From NCBI RefSeq assembly GCF_014692675.1, contig NZ_JABFCZ010000015.1, positions 87,979 to 151,978 of the forward strand: a stretch of DNA of 64,000 bases, written 5' to 3'. The stretch is from Roseibium aggregatum. Lineage in GTDB: Bacteria; Pseudomonadota; Alphaproteobacteria; Rhizobiales; Stappiaceae. Below are positions 46,488 to 54,133 of this stretch, piece by piece (the first letter of the stretch is position 1; each line of letters opens with the position of its first letter). A program made the position numbers and the translations under genes. The notes under the pieces are model-generated. The model saw nothing but the letters and a program-made list of their open reading frames with translations, was not told the DNA's origin and did not search any database.

Positions 46488-46512
46488 AATTTCACGACAA
46501 TTTCGTGAAATT
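46488..46512. promoter_or_regulatory. 10-bp inverted repeat upstream of the secreted paralogues
   Basis: AATTTCACGA (46488-46497), loop CAATT, TCGTGAAATT (46503-46512): perfect 10-bp arms. A TTGACG at 46529 with AT-rich DNA downstream (CTAAAATTTAAAATG) gives a possible promoter for the plus-strand gene at 46604. Operator or transcript hairpin; regulator unknown. Confidence 0.5.
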
Positions 46513-46603
46513 GACCCGGTTGAGCTTGACGGGAAATTCCATCTAAAATTTAAAATGTAAGAACTAATTACAACCGCAGGAATAGTTAATTCGGCAGGGG
46601 GCT

Positions 46604-46993
46604 ATGTTCAGAATTTTATTGGCAAGCGCAATCACTATCGCATCACTGGCACAGGCAACCGCAGCGGAACAGGTCACGGTGCCCGCCAACAGGAAGTCCA
46701 TGGTCGGCAGTCACGTCATCTTCAGCCGCGACACATGCAGCGGGAGTACCGTTCCCAATATGCGTGTCGGCAGGAAACCGAAACACGGCAAGGTCGACTT
46801 CAGAACGGTGTCGGGAAAACTGAGCGAAGGCAGATGTGCCGGAAAACCCATGAGGGGGAAGGCGGTCTTTTACACTCCCCAACGCGGCTTCAAGGGCTCG
46901 GACAATTTTTCCGTCGTGTTCGAATACGACTATTACGAAGGCGCTGCCAGAAGAACATCCACATCCTATTCTTATGACATCACCGTAAAATAG
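46604..46993 (+). CDS. Secreted Ig-like small protein, copy 1
   Basis: A 129-residue protein with signal peptide MFRILLASAITIASLAQATAA and a mature beta-sandwich-like part. Blocks: PNMRVGRKPKHGKVDF, CAGKPMRGKAVFYTPQRGF, GSDNFSVVFEYDYYEG and ending STSYSYDITVK. The order 'PxHGxv...YTPxxGFxGxDxF' is that of bacterial Ig-like domains of the Big_9 type. Two Cys (DTCSG, GRCAG) could form a disulfide. The next gene encodes a close paralogue, so this is a tandem duplication. A surface or periplasmic role is inferred; no partner is known. Confidence 0.8.
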   Translation: MFRILLASAITIASLAQATAAEQVTVPANRKSMVGSHVIFSRDTCSGSTVPNMRVGRKPKHGKVDFRTVSGKLSEGRCAGKPMRGKAVFYTPQRGFKGSDNFSVVFEYDYYEGAARRTSTSYSYDITVK

Positions 46994-47173
46994 GCGTTCG
47001 CGGGAAAAGAAATCCCAAGCCTTCGGCCGGTCGACGGAACCAGACAGGTTGCGTCGGCTCCCGGCTGACGATGCCGTTTCAATTCATCCGGCCTGATGCA
47101 CGGCGTTCCTCGCCATGGATACCGGCGAAGTTCGGTTGCCGGGCTCCGACTGATAAAATCAAGAGTAATCATC

Positions 47174-47563
47174 ATGCGTAAACTTATGCTGGCAATCGCA
47201 TTCATATGCACAAGCGCGACACTCGCTTCAGCCGCAGACCACATCACGGTTCGGGCCAACAGGACCACTAAGGTCGACAGCTTCGTTTTCTACAGCCGCG
47301 TCACCTGCAGCGGCGGTGAAATTCCCAATCTTCGCGCCGGCAGAAAACCGAAACACGGCAAGCTCACCTTCAAGCGCGTCAACGGAAAGCTCGGTCCTGG
47401 CCCCTGCGCCGGAAAGATCATGAAAGGTTCGGCCGCGTATTACACTCCGGACAGGGGTTTCAGAGGCGAAGACAGCTTTTCGATAAGCTACACGCACGAC
47501 ATCTATGAAGGGGCCGCCGGGCGAGCGTCGACCTCCTACTCGTATCGAGTGACCGTGAAATAG
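47174..47563 (+). CDS. Secreted Ig-like small protein, copy 2
   Basis: A 129-residue paralogue of copy 1, same length and order: signal MRKLMLAIAFICTSATLASA, PNLRAGRKPKHGKLTF, GPCAGKIMKGSAAYYTPDRGF, GEDSFSISYTHDIYEG and ending STSYSYRVTVK, with the two Cys at equivalent positions. ATG at 47174 follows AAGAGTAATCATC; a longer frame upstream exists but adds residues with no signal character. Gap to copy 1 is 180 bases; both are likely expressed as secreted proteins. Confidence 0.8.
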   Translation: MRKLMLAIAFICTSATLASAADHITVRANRTTKVDSFVFYSRVTCSGGEIPNLRAGRKPKHGKLTFKRVNGKLGPGPCAGKIMKGSAAYYTPDRGFRGEDSFSISYTHDIYEGAAGRASTSYSYRVTVK

Positions 47564-47656
47564 CATTGGTCCGCATGGGGCCACCCCATGGAGGGGCAAA
47601 CGGCCCCTTCACACAGTTTCCATACCAATCGCCGAAAGGCGGAGAACCCGGAGAAG

Positions 47657-47770
47657 ATGCACATGTTCAGGACCGTTTTGGCAGTCGTGCTGACGATTGC
47701 ATCCATATCAAGCGCTTTCGCGGGTCCGGCGGCTCCGGCGGAGGCAGCAGCTAAGCCCGAATTCGCCTAA
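47657..47770 (+). CDS. Signal-peptide-only remnant (copy 3) or short secreted peptide
   Basis: A 37-residue frame starting at ATG 47657 behind GGAGAAG. It is mostly a signal peptide (MFRTVLAVVLTIASISSAFA) very like that of copy 1 (MFRILLASAITIASLAQATA), followed by GPAAPAEAAAKPEFA and a stop. It may be a third tandem copy that has lost its mature domain, or a small secreted peptide. A terminator follows at 47787-47810. Confidence 0.55.
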   Translation: MHMFRTVLAVVLTIASISSAFAGPAAPAEAAAKPEFA

Positions 47771-47786
47771 TCGCCCGGATAGAAAG

Positions 47787-47810
47787 ACCGGCTGGAACCG
47801 GCCGGTTTTT
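47787..47810 (+). terminator. Intrinsic terminator after the tandem secreted genes
   Basis: ACCGGC (47787-47792), loop TGGAACCG, GCCGGT (47801-47806) followed by TTTTTC. It also ends in the stop of convergent hmuV (47810-47812), and the minus-strand reading has CTTTCT, so it may act in both directions. Confidence 0.75.
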
Positions 47811-48628
47811 CAACGTGCGGGCAATCTGCCCTCTGCGGCCTGAGGCAGCAGAAACGGAACATCCGCCACGGGCAGGCTTCCGATCTTCAGCGGGAAATCG
47901 AAGGCATCCGAAATCAGGTCGTCGCGGTAGACATCCGCGACCGGACCATCCGCCAGAAGACGGCCGTTCTTCATGACCAGAACCTGATCGGCGTACATGG
48001 CCGTGAGGTTCAGGTCATGCAGGACGCACAGTACGCCGCCGCCCCGATCGGCGAAATCCCGCGCCACATCCATGATCAGCAGCTGATGGCGGATATCGAG
48101 GCTTGAAATCGGTTCGTCGAGGATCAGCCAGCGCGGCTGATCGCCGGCCTTCGGCTGCCAGACCTGGCAAAGCACGCGGGCAAGCTGGACCCTCTGCTGC
48201 TCGCCGCCGGAAAGGGACTGATAGGCCCGGCCTTCGAAACCGGCCATATCGACCCGGTCGAGCGCTTCACCTATCCGGCCCTGTGCCTCCGCCAGCGGCA
48301 AAGGGGTATTCTGCAGACCGAGCCTGACGACTTCCTTCACCGTCAGCGGGAAGGACAACTGCGTGTGCTGTGGCAGGACCGCCCGCACCTCGGCCAGTTC
48401 CCGCGGAGGGTAGCGGCCGAGCGGCCGCGCATTCAGGCGAACCTCGCCGTCATGGCCGGTTTCCCCGGTAATGGCCTTCAGCAGCGTCGATTTGCCCGAA
48501 CCGTTCGGCCCGACGATGGTGCAGACCTTGCCTGCATGGGCCGCGAAGGTCACATCCGAAACGATGGTCTTTCCCGTCAACCTGACCGCCAGTCCGGTAA
48601 CACTGAGATTGGTTTCCATTGCCATCAT
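47810..48628 (-). CDS. hmuV: Heme ABC transporter ATP-binding protein
   Basis: A 272-residue ABC ATPase that powers heme uptake through the HmuU permease. Walker A (VGPNGSGKSTL), signature (SLSGGEQQRVQLARVL) and Walker B (WLILDEPISSLD) and the H-loop (CVLHDLNL) are visible. It starts by ATGA overlap with hmuU; alternative starts at the second or third Met are close. Last gene of hmuSTUV, divergent from the TonB receptor, under probable RirA control. Confidence 0.95.
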   Translation of the reverse strand: MMAMETNLSVTGLAVRLTGKTIVSDVTFAAHAGKVCTIVGPNGSGKSTLLKAITGETGHDGEVRLNARPLGRYPPRELAEVRAVLPQHTQLSFPLTVKEVVRLGLQNTPLPLAEAQGRIGEALDRVDMAGFEGRAYQSLSGGEQQRVQLARVLCQVWQPKAGDQPRWLILDEPISSLDIRHQLLIMDVARDFADRGGGVLCVLHDLNLTAMYADQVLVMKNGRLLADGPVADVYRDDLISDAFDFPLKIGSLPVADVPFLLPQAAEGRLPAR

Positions 48629-49725
48629 AGTCCCGTCAGCCCTCGACGCCTCAGAAGAATCCAGAGAAAGAACGGCGCGCCGGCAAGCGCCGTCAGGATA
48701 CCGATCGGCAACTCCGCAGGCGCCACGACGATCCGGCTGACCGTATCCGCAAGGATGAGCATGACCGCGCCGAGAAGCGCCGAGGCGGGCAGCAGATAGC
48801 GATGATCGGGACCGATGGTCAGGCGCAGGAGATGCGGCACGACGATCCCGACGAAGCCGATCCCGACGCTGACGGCAACGGACGCGCCGGTCGCAGCCGC
48901 GACCGCCACGATTGCCAGCGTTTTCAGGCGCTGGACCCGGATCCCCAGATGCCCGGCCGCGGCCTCGCCCAGGAACAGAGCGTTCAATCCCCTGGACAGG
49001 GACAAGGCGACGACCAGCGCGACGGATACAATCAGGGCGCAGGTCGCCACCTTTTCCCAGCTTGCACCGGCAAGGGAACCCAGGTTCCAGAAGGTCAGGT
49101 CGCGCAGCTGCTGATCATCCGCATAAAAAATCAGAAGGCCGACCATGGACATCGCCAGCGCGCTGATGGCAATGCCGGCCAGAAGCATGGTCGCCACCGA
49201 CGACAGTCCGTCGCTGGTGCCGATCCGGTAAAGCAGCGACGTGACCAGCAAGGCGCCGACAAAGGCTGAAACCGGCAGGGAGAATACCCCCAGCAAGGCC
49301 GCCACCGGCGCAAGCCACGACTGGCCGAGGATGATGAACCCCGCCGCGCCGAGCCCCGCCCCGGAGGACACGCCGATGATCCCGGGATCGGCGAGCGGGT
49401 TGCGGAACAGGCCCTGCATGACCGCGCCGGAGACTGCAAGCGATGCTCCGACCAGCGCACCGAGACAGACCCGCGGCAGCCGGACCTGGAAGAACACGAT
49501 CCGGTCCCGCAGGTCCTCGCCGGACAGCGTTGACGGTGGATCGAAGGCCGACGCCATCACCTTGAGCGCCTGAATCTCAAGCGCTCCGGAGTTCAGGGAA
49601 ACCAGCATGGCACATCCCAGAAGAACGGCCAGCAAGGCGATGGCGGATCGCGCAAGCGGTGCGCGGTCGCCGTCTCGGGCTGCCGCGACGTGGCGCTGCA
49701 GCGGCCGAAGGACGATTTTCGTCAT
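48625..49725 (-). CDS. hmuU: Heme ABC transporter permease
   Basis: A 366-residue permease of the FecCD/BtuC family with about ten helices. Family blocks: LPRVCLGALVGASLAVSGAVMQGLFRNPLADPG, SSGAGLGAAGFIILG, GSLAGASWEKVATC and VGFVGIVVPHLLRLTIGPDHR. Forms the channel of the HmuTUV heme importer. ATG at 49725 is chosen; the longer open frame upstream overlaps hmuT and has no helix. Ends with a four-base overlap with hmuV, so translation is coupled. Confidence 0.94.
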   Translation of the reverse strand: MTKIVLRPLQRHVAAARDGDRAPLARSAIALLAVLLGCAMLVSLNSGALEIQALKVMASAFDPPSTLSGEDLRDRIVFFQVRLPRVCLGALVGASLAVSGAVMQGLFRNPLADPGIIGVSSGAGLGAAGFIILGQSWLAPVAALLGVFSLPVSAFVGALLVTSLLYRIGTSDGLSSVATMLLAGIAISALAMSMVGLLIFYADDQQLRDLTFWNLGSLAGASWEKVATCALIVSVALVVALSLSRGLNALFLGEAAAGHLGIRVQRLKTLAIVAVAAATGASVAVSVGIGFVGIVVPHLLRLTIGPDHRYLLPASALLGAVMLILADTVSRIVVAPAELPIGILTALAGAPFFLWILLRRRGLTGL

Positions 49726-49759
49726 TGTGCCCAGCCCTGTCTTTTCGCGCGGTGCGGTC

Positions 49760-50653
49760 TCATAGCCCGAAATCCGCAAGATCTCCGGACAGCTCGCGAA
49801 CGGCACTTGCGGTTCTTGGACCGAAGCCGAGCAGATAGAGCCCGTTCATCCGGATGAGACGCTTGTTCCGGCCGGCCGGCGTCTGGGCAATCGCCGCATT
49901 GCCGAGAATGTCCGAGGCGGCGTTTTCGTCCCCGTGACGCTCCATCATCAGGATGACGTCGGGTGCGGCGGCGGTGATCGCCTCCTCGTTCAACTGCTTG
50001 TACCCGGGGAACGTGCCAACGGCGTTCTTGGCGCCCGCCATGGCGATGATCGCATCGGCCGCGGTCCCGGTGCCGGACGCGAGGATCCGGCCTCCGGCAT
50101 AGGACAGCACGAACAGAACCCTGGTTGTCCGGTTCAGCTTGTGTGCATCCGCGACAGCCTTGTCGAGATTCGCCGCAACCTTTTCCGAAAGCGCTTCCGC
50201 CTTGCCGTCCACGCCCAGGGCGGCGCCAACCGCCCTGATCTTCTGCCGGATCGCCTCACCGGAATAGCCTTCCGGGACCGTCACGAAGGGCACGCCCGCG
50301 GAGGCCAGCACGGACACGGCTTCAGGCGGTCCGCTGCCCTCGATGGCAAGGATGCCGTCCGGCTTCACCGACAGCACCCCTTCGGGCGAAAGCGCCCGCA
50401 TGTAACCCACGTCCGGCAGGGCCAGCGCCTGTTCCGGATAACTGCCGGTACTGTCGCGGGCAACCAGCCGGTCCTGCTCTCCGAGCGCATAGACGATTTC
50501 GGTGAGAGACCCGCCGATCGCCACGATGCGGTCCGCGTTTTCAGGCAGGCGGTCGGATGAATAGACCGGTCCGGCGGCCATGAAGCCGATGGCGAAAGAC
50601 AATCCGGTGGCAAGGCACCTTAAGGCGCGGGGGATGGAGCGTATCACGGTCAT
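49760..50653 (-). CDS. hmuT: Periplasmic heme-binding protein
   Basis: A 297-residue substrate-binding protein of the HmuTUV system, which takes heme from the outer-membrane receptor to the permease. Signal peptide SIPRALRCLATGLSFAIGFMAAGP; characteristic class III SBP blocks GGSLTEIVYALGEQDRLV, STGSYPEQALALPDVGYMR, SPEGVLSVKPDGILA and the ligand-binding late block YLLGFGPRT. The ATG (50653) overlaps the hmuS stop by four bases. Length is normal for the family. Confidence 0.94.
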   Translation of the reverse strand: MTVIRSIPRALRCLATGLSFAIGFMAAGPVYSSDRLPENADRIVAIGGSLTEIVYALGEQDRLVARDSTGSYPEQALALPDVGYMRALSPEGVLSVKPDGILAIEGSGPPEAVSVLASAGVPFVTVPEGYSGEAIRQKIRAVGAALGVDGKAEALSEKVAANLDKAVADAHKLNRTTRVLFVLSYAGGRILASGTGTAADAIIAMAGAKNAVGTFPGYKQLNEEAITAAAPDVILMMERHGDENAASDILGNAAIAQTPAGRNKRLIRMNGLYLLGFGPRTASAVRELSGDLADFGL

Positions 50654-51720
50654 GCCAGCGCCTCCCCGGATGCGAGCGTCTGCAGGCGCGGCAGTTTTTC
50701 CACCAGCTCGCGCCAGTCGTCCCGCTCCCTCTTGCCCTCGCCGCGAACGCCGAAGAACTGCATGATCTGGACGCCGTCGCGGTCGAACACTTCGACGGAT
50801 GTGACGTAGCCCTCGGCAACCGGCTTGCGCACACCCCAAACCTCGGCGATCCGATCGGTCCGCAGATGCAGATGGAAGCCTTCGTCCATGACGTTGATCC
50901 AGGGTCCCTTCGCAACAATGTTGGCGACCGGGCCGGAATGGATCTGGATACAGCCCCGGTTGAAGACGAAACACATGATCGGCAGGGCGTCACTGGCCGC
51001 GTGGTGCAGCAGCGCGGTAACGGCGCCCTGGTCCAGGGTCCAGGCATAGGCATCGCCCGCCAGGTGGAACGCATTCAGGCGATGCAGGTCCAGATCCTTG
51101 AGGATACCGACGAACTGGTGCGGATCGGTCATCGCCTGCCAGCGTTCGCGCAGTTCCGCCTGGGCGCTTTTGTTCAGCGCCGGCCGCGCCGGCTGGTCGA
51201 ACGGCACCACCTCGGCCAGCAGTCCCGGTGTCTGGTCCTCAAGCGCAAGCCGGTCGACCAGCCGGTCCCAGGCCTCCAGATCCGTCGCCTCGCGGGCATG
51301 GATCTTGTGCACCGCCTCGCCGTGGCCGTCGAAGAACTGCAGGCTCTTCTTCACGCCCGAACCGGTGTCCTTTTCCACCGCAAAGCCGTGAACCCAGGCG
51401 GAGGGAAACATGCGCATGTCGATGTCCGCGCCGAGCATCAGCGACGCGTTGCGGCCCTTCACATAGCGGTCGTACACGCCGACCTTTTCATGAACGGCGC
51501 TTTCGTTGCGGGTCAGCGCCAGGACTTCGCCGAGCGCCTCGACCCCCGGGAACAGGACGCTGAAATCCGTCGCGATCCGCTTCGCGGACTGGCCGCAGAA
51601 GGCCGCAACAAGTTCGGCTTCGGAAACGCCGCATTGCTGCGCCAGGTCGCGCTCGCGCATTTTGGGGTTGTCCGCACGCATGCGGCGGAGCTGTTCGAAA
51701 TCGGCGACAGTCGTGTCCAT
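50650..51720 (-). CDS. hmuS: Hemin-degrading factor HmuS
   Basis: A 356-residue cytoplasmic protein of the HemS/HmuS family, which binds incoming heme and releases iron. It has the two-repeat fold with the ligand region VAAFCGQSAKRIATDFSVLF, VYDRYVKGRNASLMLGADIDMR, VHGFAVEKD and HKIHAREATDLEAW in the first repeat, and RLNAFHLAGDAYAW, GCIQIHSGPVANIVAKG in the second. GAAGGAATGACCA precedes the ATG. First gene of hmuSTUV, 263 bases from the divergent receptor gene. Confidence 0.95.
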   Translation of the reverse strand: MDTTVADFEQLRRMRADNPKMRERDLAQQCGVSEAELVAAFCGQSAKRIATDFSVLFPGVEALGEVLALTRNESAVHEKVGVYDRYVKGRNASLMLGADIDMRMFPSAWVHGFAVEKDTGSGVKKSLQFFDGHGEAVHKIHAREATDLEAWDRLVDRLALEDQTPGLLAEVVPFDQPARPALNKSAQAELRERWQAMTDPHQFVGILKDLDLHRLNAFHLAGDAYAWTLDQGAVTALLHHAASDALPIMCFVFNRGCIQIHSGPVANIVAKGPWINVMDEGFHLHLRTDRIAEVWGVRKPVAEGYVTSVEVFDRDGVQIMQFFGVRGEGKRERDDWRELVEKLPRLQTLASGEALA

Positions 51721-51861
51721 TGGTCATTCCTTCAATTGGATCGGGAAAAACGCCGCCTCGCAATTCCTCCGTCAATTCAGAGGCATGGCTGTTTCCTGGC
51801 TAGCTCCGGTCCTCGGATAAAATCACGAGGCCCGGACACTGCGACGGGACGCATTAATACT

Positions 51862-51876
51862 TGACTCTAATATTCA
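51862..51876. promoter_or_regulatory. TGA-N9-TCA box 1 (iron-rhodo/RirA-type)
   Basis: TGACTCTAATATTCA fits the TGA-N9-TCA consensus of RirA-regulated iron genes in rhizobia and related bacteria. It lies in the divergent region between hmuS and the TonB receptor, with an AT-rich centre. Confidence 0.7.
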
Positions 51877-51899
51877 GAAAATAGTACGGCATCAATACC

Positions 51900-51914
51900 T
51901 GAGTTACAGACTCA
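51900..51914. promoter_or_regulatory. TGA-N9-TCA box 2 (iron-rhodo/RirA-type)
   Basis: TGAGTTACAGACTCA, a second TGA-N9-TCA with extended dyad (TGAGT/ACTCA), 38 bases from box 1 and 70 bases before the receptor ATG. Two such boxes in one divergent heme region suggest iron-dependent repression of both operons. Confidence 0.7.
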
Positions 51915-51983
51915 TGATTTTTTAACCACTGAAACGCAAGCGAGCCCGAGCCAGCCAGCATTTCAACCCACTGGAGGTAAGAG

Positions 51984-54080
51984 ATGGGGCTGATGAGCCG
52001 AAACAGGGGCTGGCTGATGTGTGGGGTGGCGGCAAATGCCGTCGTCATGTGCGGTCAGGCTCTCGCGCAGGACGCGGAAAACACCCAGGACCAGGGAAGC
52101 AACACGACGCTTTCCGAAATCGTCGTCGGAGCGGGCGTCCCGAAGGTCGCCATCGATACGCCGCAGGCGGTGACCGTGATCGATCAGGAAGCGATCGACG
52201 AGAAACAGCCGACGACGATCGGCGACATCTTCACCCAGATTCCCGGTGTCAGCATCGTCGGTTCCGACCGGATCGGCGGCCAGTCGTTCAACATCCGCGG
52301 TATCGGCGATCTGGGCGCGGCCGACGAATCGAAGATCATCGTCTCGGTCGATGGCGCGGTGAAGTTCTACGAACAGTACCGCATGGGGTCCTTCTTCAGC
52401 GATCCGGAACTCTATAAGCGCGTGGAAGTCCTGCGCGGACCCGCCTCCTCCACCCTTTACGGCTCCGGGGCGCTCGGCGGGGTGATCACCTTCACCACCA
52501 AGGATGCGGAAGAGTATCTGCAGCCGGGCGAAACCGGCGCGGTCCAGTTGAAGACCCAGTACAATTCCAACAAGGACGGCATTCTGGGGTCGGTCATCGC
52601 GGCTTACGCCTTCAACGACCAGACCTCCGTGCTCTTGAACGGCAACGTGCGCAAGCAGGGCGAATACGAGACCGGGAACGGCACGCCGATCGCCGGTTCC
52701 GACTTCCTGTCCTTCTCAGGGCTGGGCAAGGTCACCCATCACTTCGGCGACGCCAACGAACAGACCATCCGGCTGTCCTACCAGCGCTGGCAAAGCAATG
52801 CCGACGACACCGCCTATTCCCAGACCGGCACGCTCGGCTTCGGCACCATCGACCGGGACATCACCGACCAGACCGTGATCCTCTCCTACGAGAACCCGGC
52901 AAGCGACAATCCCTGGCTTAACCTGAAGGCGAACCTGTCCCTGTCCGACACCCACGTGGTCCAGAGCGATTCCTCCTTGGCGGCCGTCAGCCCCTCGCAA
53001 TTGTTCCAGGACGGCGAATACACCTACCGGACCTGGGCCGGAAAACTGGAAAACACCTTCGAGAAGTCCGGCGCCGGTTTCATGAACTATCTGACCATCG
53101 GCACCCAGCTCAGCTATCAGCAGCGTCTGGCAACCAGTACATCCGGTGCAATCGGATTCCATCCGGAAGGCACGGATACCAAGCTCGGCCTGTTCGCCCA
53201 GGACGAATTCATCTGGAACGAGCGGCTGACCCTCATTCCCGGGATCCGCGCCGATTTCGTGAACCTGGAGCCGGATTCGGCGATTTCCGGTGCCTCCTCC
53301 ATGTCGGACGTGGCGCTCTCGCCAAAACTCGCCGTCATGTACAAGTTCAACGAGACCCTGTCGCTGTTCGGCTCGGCCGCCCACACGGAACGCATGCCGA
53401 CGCTGGACGAACTGTTCTCCACCTCCGGCGCGACCGGGACCTACCCCGGCGGCCGGTCCGCGAGTATCAGCCTCGACAAGGAAACATCGAACAACTTCGA
53501 GGCCGGCTTCGGCCTGTCCTTCCGGGACATCCTGTCGGCCGATGACGGCCTGCAGCTGAAGACGACCGGGTTCTACAATCTCCTGGACAACCTGATCACG
53601 ACCAATCCGGACACCGGTCTGGCGACCGCGGTTCCGTATTACGTGAACGTGGAAAAGGCGGAGATCTACGGTGTCGAAATCGAAGGCGCCTATGAATCCA
53701 GATACGCCTTCGGCAACCTCGCGTTCAGCCGGATATTCGGCAAGAACACCGACACCGGCCAGAACCTCGACACCATCCCGGCCACGACGCTGGCCCTGAC
53801 CCTGGGCGGACGCCTGCCGCAATACGACGTGTCCTTCGGCTGGCGCGGGCTGTTTGCGGAATCGATTGCCACCGGCGCAACGTCGGACGGCCCCTTTGCC
53901 GGCTATGCGGTGCACGATCTCTTCGCCGACTGGACGCCGGAAGACGGCCGGATGGCCGGCTGGCAGGTGCGCGCCTCGGTGGAAAACGTGTTCGACAAGG
54001 TCTACCGCAACAACCTGGCCGGCGATGACGGTCCGGGCCGGACCTTCAAGCTGACGCTGGCGAAGAAGCTGAGCTGGTAA
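51984..54080 (+). CDS. TonB-dependent heme/hemoglobin receptor
   Basis: A 698-residue outer-membrane receptor. Signal peptide NRGWLMCGVAANAVVMCGQALAQ, a TonB box and plug (TPQAVTVIDQEAIDEKQPTT, IPGVSIVGSDRIGGQSFNIR, VLRGPASSTLYGSGALGGVI) and a 22-strand barrel ending in the aromatic KLSW. The heme uptake role comes from context: divergent from hmuSTUV with shared iron-rhodo boxes. GGAGGTAAGAG precedes the ATG. It would deliver heme to HmuT through the energised barrel. Confidence 0.92.
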   Translation: MGLMSRNRGWLMCGVAANAVVMCGQALAQDAENTQDQGSNTTLSEIVVGAGVPKVAIDTPQAVTVIDQEAIDEKQPTTIGDIFTQIPGVSIVGSDRIGGQSFNIRGIGDLGAADESKIIVSVDGAVKFYEQYRMGSFFSDPELYKRVEVLRGPASSTLYGSGALGGVITFTTKDAEEYLQPGETGAVQLKTQYNSNKDGILGSVIAAYAFNDQTSVLLNGNVRKQGEYETGNGTPIAGSDFLSFSGLGKVTHHFGDANEQTIRLSYQRWQSNADDTAYSQTGTLGFGTIDRDITDQTVILSYENPASDNPWLNLKANLSLSDTHVVQSDSSLAAVSPSQLFQDGEYTYRTWAGKLENTFEKSGAGFMNYLTIGTQLSYQQRLATSTSGAIGFHPEGTDTKLGLFAQDEFIWNERLTLIPGIRADFVNLEPDSAISGASSMSDVALSPKLAVMYKFNETLSLFGSAAHTERMPTLDELFSTSGATGTYPGGRSASISLDKETSNNFEAGFGLSFRDILSADDGLQLKTTGFYNLLDNLITTNPDTGLATAVPYYVNVEKAEIYGVEIEGAYESRYAFGNLAFSRIFGKNTDTGQNLDTIPATTLALTLGGRLPQYDVSFGWRGLFAESIATGATSDGPFAGYAVHDLFADWTPEDGRMAGWQVRASVENVFDKVYRNNLAGDDGPGRTFKLTLAKKLSW

Positions 54081-54106
54081 AGCGGACTGCGGTCGGAGAT
54101 GTAGGG

Positions 54107-54133
54107 TCAGGCGTCCGTTTTACGGGTGCCTGA
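54107..54133. terminator. Hairpin between convergent receptor and Tm-1-like genes
   Basis: TCAGGC (54107-54112), GT, CCGT, loop TTT, ACGG, GT, GCCTGA (54128-54133): a 12-bp stem with two G-U type pairs, overlapping the stop of the Tm-1-like gene (54120-54122). No T run. Probable shared 3' hairpin. Confidence 0.5.

Noticed and set aside
51721..51983. A small hmuP gene between hmuS and the receptor
   Set aside because: No frame of about 60 codons with a ribosome site and HmuP-like residues was found in the intergenic region.
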